Positions 1-7,343 of a stretch of 37,350 nucleotides of DNA are shown in pieces. The position numbers were made by a program, and so were the translations under genes. Source of the DNA: Clostridiales bacterium (GTDB taxonomy: Bacteria > Bacillota > Clostridia > Lachnospirales > Lachnospiraceae); contig JAQXLK010000046.1 in assembly GCA_029012085.1 (NCBI GenBank), positions 1 to 37,350 on the forward strand. Direction: 5' to 3'. Each line of letters starts with the position of its first letter. The first letter of the stretch is position 1. The notes under the pieces were generated by a model. The model saw only the letters and a list, made by a program, of their open reading frames with translations. It ran no database searches and was not told the DNA's origin.

Positions 1-146
1 ACCGGGCCCGCTTGCGCTTAGTTGCGTGCGTAATGGTACATAAGGCTGCAAAGAACGCAGCCTAAGTACCAACGGACGCAAATAGCCCTCATGAAAAACA
101 ATTTTTTCGAATCTGAAGCTGTGTATTGATAACGTCTGTACTGTAA
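1..146 (+). repeat. Structured palindromic repeat, copy 1 (left part outside window)
   Basis: The first 93 bases are identical to the reverse complement of 26768-26860. The next part matches the outer arm of that copy and ends in GTAAC at 142-146. The visible part contains the GC-rich core, an apical hairpin with arms around GGCTGC/GCAGCC, and one outer arm. By comparison with the 26.7 kb copy about 57 bases of the other arm lie to the left of the window. No reading frame is conserved among copies. The right terminus runs into the promoter of the next gene. Confidence 0.85.
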
Positions 147-155
147 CGATATAAT
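126..155 (+). promoter_or_regulatory. Predicted sigma-A promoter for the pseudouridine synthase gene
   Basis: TTGATA at 126-131 and a perfect TATAAT at 150-155 are separated by 18 bases. The -35 hexamer lies inside the end of the palindromic repeat, while the -10 lies just outside it, so the repeat terminus appears to supply half of this promoter. Transcription would begin near 162, about 25 bases before the start codon. Confidence 0.6.
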
Positions 156-185
156 ATTTTGTAAGAATATATGAGATGAGGTATC

Positions 186-890
186 ATGATGAAGGTAGAG
201 ATATTATATGAGGATTCCGACATAATTGTCTGCATAAAGCCATATGGAATGCCGGTGCAGAGTGATAAAAGCCGAGATACAGATGTATTAAGCTATTTAA
301 AAAATTATATTTTTGAAGAGGAGGAAATGGTGGAAGAACCATATCTTGCTATGGTTCACCGCCTTGACCGCCCGGTTGGTGGCGTAATGGTATTTGCAAG
401 AAATCAGAAAGCGGCCGCGGAATTATCAGACCAGGTACAGGATGGTACCATGATAAAATTCTACCAGGCTGTACTTACCGGTGAACTGCCGGATGAATGT
501 GGTATGTTAGAGGATTATCTTGTAAAAGATGGGAAAACCAACACCTCAAAAGTAGTTAAGAAAGGAACAAAAGGCGCCAAAAAAGCCCAGCTGCAATACG
601 AAGTCTTAGATGTATTTGAAACGGATTCCGGAATCCTAAGCTATGTCCTGATTGAACTGATTACAGGAAGGCATCACCAGATTCGGGTACAGATGGCAAG
701 CAGGGGCTGTGGCATTTATGGTGATACAAAATATAATCCACAGTTTGCAAAAACAAAGAAACAATATCAACAGATCGCGCTTTTTGCAACTCGTTTAGAA
801 TTTGAGCACCCTTCAACAGGAGAGCATATGGTATTTAAATGCGAGCCGGAAGGCGACGCATTTGAGGTAATTGAATTAGACGAATTTTAG
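186..890 (+). CDS. RluA-family RNA pseudouridine synthase
   Basis: The 234-residue product would convert uridine to pseudouridine in rRNA or tRNA in the cytoplasm. It carries the family's signature HRLDR around residues 58-62, in which Asp61 is the expected catalytic aspartate, and the C-terminal TGRHHQIRVQ motif that shapes the active site. At 234 residues it is shorter than RluD-type enzymes and has no N-terminal S4 RNA-binding domain, so it belongs to the short RluA-C-like group; the target uridine cannot be read from sequence. GAGG lies a few bases before the two adjacent ATG codons at 186 and 189; either could be used. It is preceded by a strong promoter and followed by a terminator-like hairpin, so it is probably monocistronic. 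The family call is firm, the substrate is unknown. Confidence 0.92.
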   Translation: MMKVEILYEDSDIIVCIKPYGMPVQSDKSRDTDVLSYLKNYIFEEEEMVEEPYLAMVHRLDRPVGGVMVFARNQKAAAELSDQVQDGTMIKFYQAVLTGELPDECGMLEDYLVKDGKTNTSKVVKKGTKGAKKAQLQYEVLDVFETDSGILSYVLIELITGRHHQIRVQMASRGCGIYGDTKYNPQFAKTKKQYQQIALFATRLEFEHPSTGEHMVFKCEPEGDAFEVIELDEF

Positions 891-922
891 TACCAGTTAT
901 TTACAAAACACTGCACTAGCAT

Positions 923-998
923 AAAAACCTCCCCGAATGGAAAACCTATTAGAGTATGATTTCTCTCGTAATCCATTTTTGTTTTGGGAGGTTTTTTT
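923..998 (+). terminator. Long terminator-like hairpin that contains the next gene's ribosome site
   Basis: AAAAACCTCCC at 923-933 is the reverse complement of GGGAGGTTTTT at 986-996, and an inner AATGGA/TCCATT pair (936-941 with 972-977) extends the stem. The 3' arm ends in seven T residues (992-998), as an intrinsic terminator should. The same arm contains GGGAGG, the Shine-Dalgarno sequence of the following GTG-started gene, and the T run is exactly its spacer. Confidence 0.6.
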
Positions 999-2093
999 GT
1001 GGAATTTTGTATCAGTAACACACAGAAGAAAATATTACTCTTATCCTGCCTGACGATTGCTGTTTATTTGGCTTTCCGTTTCCTTTTGCCACTTACCGTT
1101 CCATTTGTATTTGCCGGTGTGGTGTCTGTTCTTTATTATCCATTTCTTCGAAAGGCATACGATAAAATATTTCCAAATGAAGCTGGAACATCAACGACAC
1201 TGCCGGATAAAAAATCCGAACATAATAAAAGACGTAAAAAAAGATTTTTTTTGATGATTGCAGTGGGGTTATTCTATGTACTTATTTTGCTCCTGGCAGC
1301 CTTGCTTTTTGGATATCTTTTGGGACAAGGAAAAAGTCTTTTGTTAAATCTTCCATTTTATCAGGCAAAATGTATGATGCTGTTAAAAGACTGCTGTTGC
1401 AAAATTGATAACATATTTCACATAAGAGAAGGCGCAAGCTATGCATATATCCAGACAACGGTGGGGGATAACTGGTCGAATTCCGGAAATGCGGTTTTGC
1501 TAAAGGCGACCGGCTACTCCATGCAGTTGGCGGAACAGATATTTTCTCTTTTGTTCGGTATCGTTATTACAATAATTGCTACATTTTTTATGATTCAGGA
1601 ATATGATGATATAAGAGCATTTCTGCTGAACTCGGAAGCAGGAAGAAATGTATGCCGAATGGTGCAAAAATGCAAAGAAACCCTAAAAGCTTATGTGAAA
1701 GCCCAGGGACTTATTATGGTATTAGACGGAACAGTCTGCACAGCGGCATTTTGGATAATCGGACAGCCTTACTTCCTCATACTGGGTCTTGTCGTGGCAG
1801 TGGTGGACGCACTTCCGGTTCTCGGTGCCGGTCTGATTTTGATTCCTTATGCACTGGTGCTATTGCTCGTTAAAGAGTTCGGACATGCGATTGTCTTACT
1901 TTTCGCATATGCGGCATGTGTGGGAATCAGACAAGTAACAGAACCTAAAATGATCAGTGGAAAAGTTGGGATAAAACCACTTTATACCATTGCGGGAATG
2001 TATGTCGGCTTTAAACTGTTTGGTGTGTTTGGGTTTTTACTGGGCCCAATCGGACTATTAATTATAAAAGAAGCCTATCAAAATTATCTGTAA
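999..2093 (+). CDS. AI-2E/YtvI-family integral membrane protein
   Basis: A polytopic membrane protein of 364 residues of the AI-2E transporter family (PF01594 type), which includes the sporulation protein YtvI and other permease-like proteins. Two hydrophobic segments occur at the N-terminus, then a charged loop rich in Lys and Arg, another segment, a soluble stretch, and a cluster of membrane segments at the C-terminus. The C-terminal part has the family's Pro/Gly-rich pattern, including VDALPVLGAG and LLGPIGLLII. I chose GTG at 999 because GGGAGG lies seven bases upstream; an in-frame TTG at 984 lies before that site and is unlikely. Its substrate is unknown. The Shine-Dalgarno sequence is buried in the preceding hairpin, so translation may depend on how that hairpin folds. 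Confidence 0.85.
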   Translation: MEFCISNTQKKILLLSCLTIAVYLAFRFLLPLTVPFVFAGVVSVLYYPFLRKAYDKIFPNEAGTSTTLPDKKSEHNKRRKKRFFLMIAVGLFYVLILLLAALLFGYLLGQGKSLLLNLPFYQAKCMMLLKDCCCKIDNIFHIREGASYAYIQTTVGDNWSNSGNAVLLKATGYSMQLAEQIFSLLFGIVITIIATFFMIQEYDDIRAFLLNSEAGRNVCRMVQKCKETLKAYVKAQGLIMVLDGTVCTAAFWIIGQPYFLILGLVVAVVDALPVLGAGLILIPYALVLLLVKEFGHAIVLLFAYAACVGIRQVTEPKMISGKVGIKPLYTIAGMYVGFKLFGVFGFLLGPIGLLIIKEAYQNYL

Positions 2094-2121
2094 CAGTGAA
2101 GGTTATTTTTATATTTTCTTC

Positions 2122-2150
2122 TTGTTTCTTTGCTATTCTTGTAGTATAAT
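2122..2150 (+). promoter_or_regulatory. Predicted promoter of the XRE regulator
   Basis: TTGTTT at 2122-2127 and TATAAT at 2145-2150 are separated by exactly 17 bases. The next gene begins at 2225. Confidence 0.6.
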
Positions 2151-2161
2151 TCTATTCGAGG

Positions 2162-2184
2162 AAAATATACGTTTGGTATATTTT
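2162..2184. promoter_or_regulatory. Perfect inverted repeat, candidate operator of the XRE regulator
   Basis: AAAATATAC (2162-2170) and GTATATTTT (2176-2184) form a perfect 9-bp inverted repeat with a 5-bp centre. It lies just after the predicted -10, about 40 bases before the start codon of a helix-turn-helix gene. That position suits repression by a dimeric regulator, possibly autoregulation; a role as an mRNA hairpin is also possible. Confidence 0.45.
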
Positions 2185-2224
2185 TCATTATCCAAAGATT
2201 ACTTGCACAGAAAGGGAACACATT

Positions 2225-2551
2225 ATGGAATCAAACATTAACATGGATTTGGCAAAGCGGGTTCGCCAATTAAGAATCGAGAACAACTTAACTCAGTTAG
2301 ATGTTGCAAAAGCTCTAGATGCTACACCTGGCTATATCTGCAACGTGGAAAACGGTCGTACTGCAATGAGTCTGCGCATGCTGACCTTTTTTGCCCAGCT
2401 TACCAATACAACTTTAGACTCACTTGTAGGCAGCCTTGATAACAGCTATCGGGCCACAGCTATTGATAATGAACTTATGAATTTGGTTTCTACCTTATCT
2501 GATGATGAAAAGGTAAAGCTTATTAAGACCATAGAACTTTGGAAGGAGTAG
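2225..2551 (+). CDS. XRE-family transcriptional regulator with C-terminal extension
   Basis: A 108-residue DNA-binding protein. Residues about 9-67 form a Cro/CI-type helix-turn-helix domain (LAKRVRQLRIENNLTQLDVA then TPGYICNVENGRTAMS), as in SinR-like regulators. The remaining 40 residues are acidic and helical (LSDDEKVKLIKTIELWK) and probably mediate dimerisation or partner binding. AAAGGGAA lies upstream of the ATG. The gene is monocistronic: it has its own promoter, a perfect inverted repeat that may be its operator, and a hairpin at its 3' end. Target genes cannot be inferred; the nearest neighbours are a convergent diguanylate cyclase and the upstream permease. Confidence 0.88.
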   Translation: MESNINMDLAKRVRQLRIENNLTQLDVAKALDATPGYICNVENGRTAMSLRMLTFFAQLTNTTLDSLVGSLDNSYRATAIDNELMNLVSTLSDDEKVKLIKTIELWKE

Positions 2552-2574
2552 AGGTTAATTCCTCTACTCCTTCT
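2541..2574. terminator. Perfect hairpin between convergent genes
   Basis: AAGGAGTAGAGG is followed after a short loop by its exact reverse complement CCTCTACTCCTT. The hairpin overlaps the last codons of the plus-strand regulator gene and lies about 25 bases past the stop of the minus-strand diguanylate cyclase. It lacks a long T run, so it may be a weak bidirectional terminator or a barrier to read-through. Confidence 0.55.
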
Positions 2575-2599
2575 AAAATAAGTATTTATTTACATCCTG

Positions 2600-4015
2600 T
2601 CACTTTTGGGTTTTGTATTGTTCCTTATAACGATACATTCTCTCATCGGCTTTATTCACAATATCATGCAGCTTTTCACTGCTTCCTTTCTGTCTCATCG
2701 CAATACCATATGATGTGCTTATTGCATCCTTAAGATTAAGTTCCTTACTCCTTTCCTGAAGTTGTTTTTCTAGCTTCTCACACAATTCCATAATCTCTTT
2801 TTCTTCGAAATTTAACAGGATAACCATAAATTCATCGCCGCCAATACGACCAACATAACCAATCCTGCCAAATAATTCCATTAGGACATCACTAAATGCA
2901 CATAACACCTTATCACCATAATCATGTCCATAGCTATCGTTTATTTGTTTAAAATCATTCAAATCAAAATATATAATACTAACATTATATTTCTTGATTG
3001 AAGCTAAACGATCCAATACATTCTGCATTGCCACACGACTGCCACAGCCTGTTAATGTATCTATATTCATTTTTTTATTACTTTGATTCCAATATAATGT
3101 GATTCTGATTACACACAAAATAATAATCATAACAATCGACAAGGCAACATAACGCCACGTATCAATATACTTCAAATCCTTAAATATTTCCTCTGTTTGA
3201 ATACATTGAACAATCACCCAGTCATACTCCGGCAAATAGGTAACATTCGCCTGATATTCTATCCCATTTTGTGTGATAACACCTTTTTGGTCAGCATTAT
3301 TATCAAAAGCCTTTTTAATCAGGGAAACCTCAGAATTCTCTTCATCATAAATCTTTTCCTTTTTATAAACCCTCTGCATATCCTTCGCAGTCACATAATT
3401 TCCTTCACGGTTAATCAGATAATTCTTTCCATTCAGAAACATTTCATTCTCTCGGAACATTTGCTCAATCGTTTTAAGTTCAATTGCTCCACACAAAGCA
3501 CCAACCTTTTTTCCATCTTCATCTAAAATGGAAACACTAATGGTCATGGTAGTTGCATTTCCACCATAAAAAGGCTCTGTAATAAAAACATCGTTATCCA
3601 TTACATCCCTAAAAAAAGGTTCATCCTTCTGATTCCGACAAATATCCTCTTCGATATAATAGCCATTTCCATTGTCCTGCATGATAAAAAGATGATGAAA
3701 CCCCAATGCAGATGAATGTCCCTTAATGAGTGTCTTTTGGGCCTCCATATCCATTTCATAAATCTCAGGGAATTTCACCAATCCCTGCAATAAAGACACT
3801 TTATTATCTATGTACTGTTCAAACTGCACCTTCTGATTACTTGCTAAAACCTCCATCGAATTCTGTATCATCTGAACTTGATTCTTTTTGTACTTTGTTG
3901 TCCCAATATTCACGCTGATTATCAAGAAAATAAACATACAAAACACGGCAAAGAGCATGATAGCATCTATCGGTTTAACATATGAAATTTTGTTTGATAT
4001 TTTTTTCCTTCTCAT
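2600..4015 (-). CDS. Membrane-bound diguanylate cyclase with extracytoplasmic CACHE-like sensor
   Basis: A 471-residue enzyme predicted to make cyclic di-GMP from two GTP. A membrane segment near residues 16-38 is followed by a roughly 250-residue external region that looks like a double CACHE small-molecule sensor, then a second membrane helix near residues 291-311. The C-terminal GGDEF domain starts at about residue 320 (DTLTGCGSR) and has an intact GGDEF signature at 392-396, so catalysis is expected. The RxxD inhibitory site that normally lies just before GGDEF is not present: the aligned residues read GRIG. Product inhibition is therefore probably lost. The ATG has no evident ribosome site. 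The ligand is unknown. Confidence 0.9.
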   Translation of the reverse strand: MRRKKISNKISYVKPIDAIMLFAVFCMFIFLIISVNIGTTKYKKNQVQMIQNSMEVLASNQKVQFEQYIDNKVSLLQGLVKFPEIYEMDMEAQKTLIKGHSSALGFHHLFIMQDNGNGYYIEEDICRNQKDEPFFRDVMDNDVFITEPFYGGNATTMTISVSILDEDGKKVGALCGAIELKTIEQMFRENEMFLNGKNYLINREGNYVTAKDMQRVYKKEKIYDEENSEVSLIKKAFDNNADQKGVITQNGIEYQANVTYLPEYDWVIVQCIQTEEIFKDLKYIDTWRYVALSIVMIIILCVIRITLYWNQSNKKMNIDTLTGCGSRVAMQNVLDRLASIKKYNVSIIYFDLNDFKQINDSYGHDYGDKVLCAFSDVLMELFGRIGYVGRIGGDEFMVILLNFEEKEIMELCEKLEKQLQERSKELNLKDAISTSYGIAMRQKGSSEKLHDIVNKADERMYRYKEQYKTQK

Positions 4016-4021
4016 ATAAAT

Positions 4022-4050
4022 ACATTACCAAAAATTTCCAATATTATCAA
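4022..4050 (-). promoter_or_regulatory. Possible promoter of the diguanylate cyclase gene
   Basis: On the minus strand TTGATA (4050-4045) and TAATGT (4027-4022) are 17 bases apart. Transcription would start about at the ATG at 4015, giving a leaderless or nearly leaderless mRNA, which fits the lack of a Shine-Dalgarno sequence. An alternative is that this match is fortuitous. Confidence 0.35.
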
Positions 4051-4088
4051 GGTTTTTCATTCTCTAAGATTGCTTATTCCACTTTTAC

Positions 4089-4189
4089 GTTATTTTTCAC
4101 ACTTTGGACCAGTTCACAGCTCTGAATTTGATAAAATTGTTTTCCATAAGGGCTATTTGCGTCCGGCTAGACAACCTATGAAAAGTAAC
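4089..4189 (-). repeat. Structured palindromic repeat, copy 2 (short, core deleted)
   Basis: The ends GTTATTTTTCA (4089-4099) and TGAAAAGTAAC (4179-4189) form an 11-bp inverted repeat with one mismatch. Inside are the family arm CACAGCTCTG...TTTGATAAAATTGTTTTCC and the core fragment GGGCTATTTGCGTCCG. The apical half of the core present in copies 1, 4 and 5 is missing. The element ends two bases after the stop codon of the protease gene. No flanking duplication is visible. Confidence 0.75.
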
Positions 4190-4191
4190 AT

Positions 4192-5232
4192 CTACCCCTG
4201 CATTGCACCCACAGCCATAACCAGGCAGAATGCCCATCCAAGAATCAAAAATACATTTATTGGTTTTGTCTGCCCGGTTTCTTTTTTTACATCGCAAAGA
4301 GATGACCACGTAAGTGTTCTTCCGTTGATATTTGCAATTGCTTTCAAAAGCAGCCAGCTAAGAACAAGACCACCTATCGCAAAAGGTGCTACAGCAATAA
4401 GCATAGCAAGAAGCTGTTGCTTTTGCGGTTGTGCATTCATGATTTCTGACATATTTATATTCGCATATTCGTCAGAATACTGTGCCATAAAATCATAAAC
4501 CTTTGGCAGAATATATATATACAGTGTATTAAATCCATTAAACAGCATATGCAGTATCATGGTAGACACCAAAGAACCGGTTGCTTCCACTAAAAGGGCA
4601 AACACAATTCCTAAGTAGATTGCATACAGCATCTGGTTAAAATTCATATGCATCAATCCGAAGGATAACGCACTTATAACAACACCTGTCATTACAGAGC
4701 GTTTTTTGAAGCCCGTAAGCATGATTCCCCTATATATTGTCTCTTCCACAAATCCCGGCAACAATCCAATAACCAAGATTCCAAGCCACATTGGCACAGC
4801 CTCTGTGATTTCAAAAATCGCTGCACTGGTCTCATTTTTTACGAACAACTGACTCAGTACATTCAGCCAGGTTGCCATTGGTGCTGCGGTAATCAACAAT
4901 ACCAACGAAAGGAAAAAGCTGGATATCTTGTACTTCCTAACCTGTAGCTGCTTTGTCAGTGAAGTCTTTGTCACAACCAGATAAATCATCGCAGATACTA
5001 GCAGATATCCCTGTGTCATCAAAACAGAGATAAGCGTTGTATACTTCGCCGGCATGCCCCCCTGCAAAAACCTCACCAAAAAAGCAAGCGGTATCTCTAA
5101 CACCAGCACCGCAAAGAAAAAAATTGATGCTTTCCACATGGACTTTTTCGTCTCTTGTTGATTGTTTTCTCCCACCTCAAACTCTAATCCTGTCTCCTGA
5201 ACCGTATTCGTTTCCAAATTATCATCCTCCAT
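4192..5232 (-). CDS. CPBP-family intramembrane metalloprotease
   Basis: A polytopic 346-residue membrane protein of the CPBP (CAAX protease and bacteriocin-processing) family. The signature glutamates EETIYRG lie near residue 163, followed by FGLMHMNFNQ and HMLFNGFN, which supply the metal-binding histidines. About eight membrane segments follow an acidic N-terminus. It is last in a five-gene minus-strand operon with an exporter-type ABC transporter, so a role in peptide processing or self-immunity is a reasonable inference. The annotated start is the ATG at 5232, but a TTG at 5217 has a better ribosome site (GGAGG, spacing 7). A structured repeat begins two bases after the stop codon. Confidence 0.88.
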   Translation of the reverse strand: MEDDNLETNTVQETGLEFEVGENNQQETKKSMWKASIFFFAVLVLEIPLAFLVRFLQGGMPAKYTTLISVLMTQGYLLVSAMIYLVVTKTSLTKQLQVRKYKISSFFLSLVLLITAAPMATWLNVLSQLFVKNETSAAIFEITEAVPMWLGILVIGLLPGFVEETIYRGIMLTGFKKRSVMTGVVISALSFGLMHMNFNQMLYAIYLGIVFALLVEATGSLVSTMILHMLFNGFNTLYIYILPKVYDFMAQYSDEYANINMSEIMNAQPQKQQLLAMLIAVAPFAIGGLVLSWLLLKAIANINGRTLTWSSLCDVKKETGQTKPINVFLILGWAFCLVMAVGAMQG

Positions 5233-5241
5233 AAATAAATA

Positions 5242-5442
5242 TCACTCTTCCCAGAACAGTTCATCAAGCGTTTTCCCCAAGGTCTTGCAGATATCCCTGC
5301 ATAGCTTGATGGTTGGATTATAATCTCCCTTCTCGATTGCGTTGATGGTCTGTCTGGAAACTCCAACTGCTGTTGCCAAATCCTGCTGGGACATATCCAA
5401 TCCCGCCCTAGCCGATTTCATTTTCAAATTCTTCATCAGCAT
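5242..5442 (-). CDS. Small XRE-family transcriptional regulator (YozG-like)
   Basis: A protein of 66 residues that is little more than one helix-turn-helix domain: ARAGLDMSQQDLATAVGVSR and TINAIEKGDYNPT. It ends with LGKTLDELFW, typical of the small regulators encoded beside membrane proteins in Firmicutes. I use the ATG at 5442 because AAGGA lies about seven bases upstream; an ATG six bases further in is also possible. It sits between a small membrane protein and a CPBP protease in an operon with an ABC transporter, and probably regulates that operon. Confidence 0.87.
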   Translation of the reverse strand: MLMKNLKMKSARAGLDMSQQDLATAVGVSRQTINAIEKGDYNPTIKLCRDICKTLGKTLDELFWEE

Positions 5443-5459
5443 TTCCCATCCTTTTCCAA

Positions 5460-6062
5460 TCATTCTTCCTCATCCTCATGCTTCTTATCATACCACAATT
5501 TTCCGGCAAATACTGCCATCAAAATTAAAAACAGAATTCCTGCTATCAAATTCATGCTGTTGATAGAAAGCTTCGTATATTCATATATTTTCCCATATTT
5601 TACAGTCTGTGCTACTTCTATTAATCCCTCACCGTGCAGCAAACGCGGCAGACTGCAGCATATATTCATAATGCCAATTCCTCCAAACACAATCATGATT
5701 CCTCTTGCATTTTCCTGTAAAGACATATACGCATCTTTTAAAATACAGATTACTGCAAAAACAGCTATTGATAAGCATACACCAATCCACATACCACCAA
5801 GCGACATTAAAATATGAATATCCCAAATTTCATCCAAAAATGCTGCAAGTACAACATAAATCATTAATGTAAAGAATCCTACTTTATATGCCTGCCCCCT
5901 TGCAAGTAATTGCCGTTCATCATAGGCCTTTTCCTTATCTTTACAAAAGATTCCAAATTTACCACCAGCTTTTTTGGCTATCCAAGCAATGATAACCACG
6001 ACCGCGAATCCCATTATAATTCCCGCAAAAAGTCCCAGTACATACCATATATTTTCTTTCAC
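5460..6062 (-). CDS. Small polytopic membrane protein of unknown function
   Basis: A 200-residue protein with about five hydrophobic segments and a charged cytoplasmic loop containing YDERQLLARGQAYKVGF near residues 47-63. The YDERQ pattern recurs in uncharacterised membrane proteins encoded next to XRE regulators, but I cannot name a function. The start is GTG at 6062, preceded by AGGAGGTG at good spacing. The gene lies 12 bases after the ABC permease and its end lies close to the regulator's start, so these genes are co-transcribed. Confidence 0.75.
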   Translation of the reverse strand: MKENIWYVLGLFAGIIMGFAVVVIIAWIAKKAGGKFGIFCKDKEKAYDERQLLARGQAYKVGFFTLMIYVVLAAFLDEIWDIHILMSLGGMWIGVCLSIAVFAVICILKDAYMSLQENARGIMIVFGGIGIMNICCSLPRLLHGEGLIEVAQTVKYGKIYEYTKLSINSMNLIAGILFLILMAVFAGKLWYDKKHEDEEE

Positions 6063-6074
6063 GACTTACACCTC

Positions 6075-7343
6075 CTACTCCGCATTTTTTAAATCCTTCA
6101 ATGCCTTCCCTATCTTAATCGGATTTCCATAACGCAGGGTTCCCATCCGGTAAATCTTCGCACCAATCCATCCTACAAAGAAAATGGATGCATATAAAAT
6201 AACTGCGGAAATAATCACCTCAATCAACTCTACCTTACCCATTCCGATTCTTACAAACATAGCAGAATAAGAACTAAATGGCAGATAAGAACATACCTTC
6301 ATCAACATGCCATCTACCTTCTCTAACTGGAACAGCACCACAAAATATACAATCATGATCATCATCTGAAGCGGACCTGCTGTCTTGTTGACATCTTCTG
6401 TCTTGGATACCAATGCTCCCATTGCACCATAGAGAAATGCATAGAACAAAAATCCACCGATACCGAATACTGCAAAGGTAATAAGAACATTGCCCGGAAT
6501 ATCCAAAATCATATCTAACTTATTGCCCCAGTATTCATGATTAATACTATAACCAACCAAAGCTGCAGCCAATATCACACCAACCTGTACAAATGCAGAA
6601 ACCGCACCGGCAAATACCTTACCAAATAAGAGACAGTTGGAATCCACACTAGTCACCAGCACCTCAATGGCACGATTGCTCTTTTCTGATGTAACAGAGG
6701 TTGCAATCATGGCACCATACATAATAATAATCATAAAGATAATAATTACCAATGCATAGCAGTACCAGAAGTTACTCTCCATATCCTTACCAAGCACCTT
6801 GGTCTCCCCATTCACAGGAGCTTCATAATTTTCCACAAAGCTTGCATAATCTATGCCCTGTTCACTACAGTACACCTGCTTATGAATGTTTCCTAATACC
6901 TCATCAAAAATCATCGGATTCATATCCGTCATTCCACTGTTCACCACATAATAACGGTAATGTAAATCATCAATCACATAAAATCCAGCATCTGCCTCTT
7001 CTGCTTCCACCGCTTTCTTTACGTCAGCTTCACTCTTTACTGCTTTAAACTCTGCATCTTCGAAAGCTTCTGATAGCAATGATAAATCCTCAAAATAACC
7101 GGTCTCATCATAAATGACAAGCTGCTCTTTTTCCTCTCCCGCATCTTCTGCGCCTTTCATCTCCTCTTTATCGTTCTTTTCTTCTGTTGTCTCGGTTCCT
7201 AACAACTCGGACATATCGATAAATCTAGGCAGAAAAGTTGCTGCTCCAAGTAATACTGCAATCAGCACTGTAGTAATGACGAAAGCTTTCGCCTTCACAA
7301 AATTCATTAATTCAAATTCAAATACCGTTAAAAACTGTTTCAT
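6075..7343 (-). CDS. ABC-2 type transporter permease (NatB-like)
   Basis: A permease of 422 residues. One N-terminal membrane helix (about 19-37) is followed by a large external domain containing an acidic, low-complexity stretch near residues 53-73, then six C-terminal membrane segments from about residue 190. This is the layout of NatB/YhaP-like permeases that pair with NatA-like ATPases, which expel sodium or other compounds. Its ATG overlaps the ATPase stop codon by four bases, showing translational coupling. The exported substrate cannot be told from sequence; the downstream CPBP protease would also fit a peptide or stress-related exporter. Confidence 0.88.
   Translation of the reverse strand: MKQFLTVFEFELMNFVKAKAFVITTVLIAVLLGAATFLPRFIDMSELLGTETTEEKNDKEEMKGAEDAGEEKEQLVIYDETGYFEDLSLLSEAFEDAEFKAVKSEADVKKAVEAEEADAGFYVIDDLHYRYYVVNSGMTDMNPMIFDEVLGNIHKQVYCSEQGIDYASFVENYEAPVNGETKVLGKDMESNFWYCYALVIIIFMIIIMYGAMIATSVTSEKSNRAIEVLVTSVDSNCLLFGKVFAGAVSAFVQVGVILAAALVGYSINHEYWGNKLDMILDIPGNVLITFAVFGIGGFLFYAFLYGAMGALVSKTEDVNKTAGPLQMMIMIVYFVVLFQLEKVDGMLMKVCSYLPFSSYSAMFVRIGMGKVELIEVIISAVILYASIFFVGWIGAKIYRMGTLRYGNPIKIGKALKDLKNAE

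Noticed and set aside
4080-4198. Target-site duplication for the 4.1 kb repeat copy
   Set aside because: The flanks (around CTTTTAC and ATCTACC) do not repeat over 8-9 bases; any duplication has decayed.
4070-4498. Plus-strand frame spanning the repeat and the end of the protease gene
   Set aside because: It is antisense to a well-supported CPBP gene and has no recognisable protein features.
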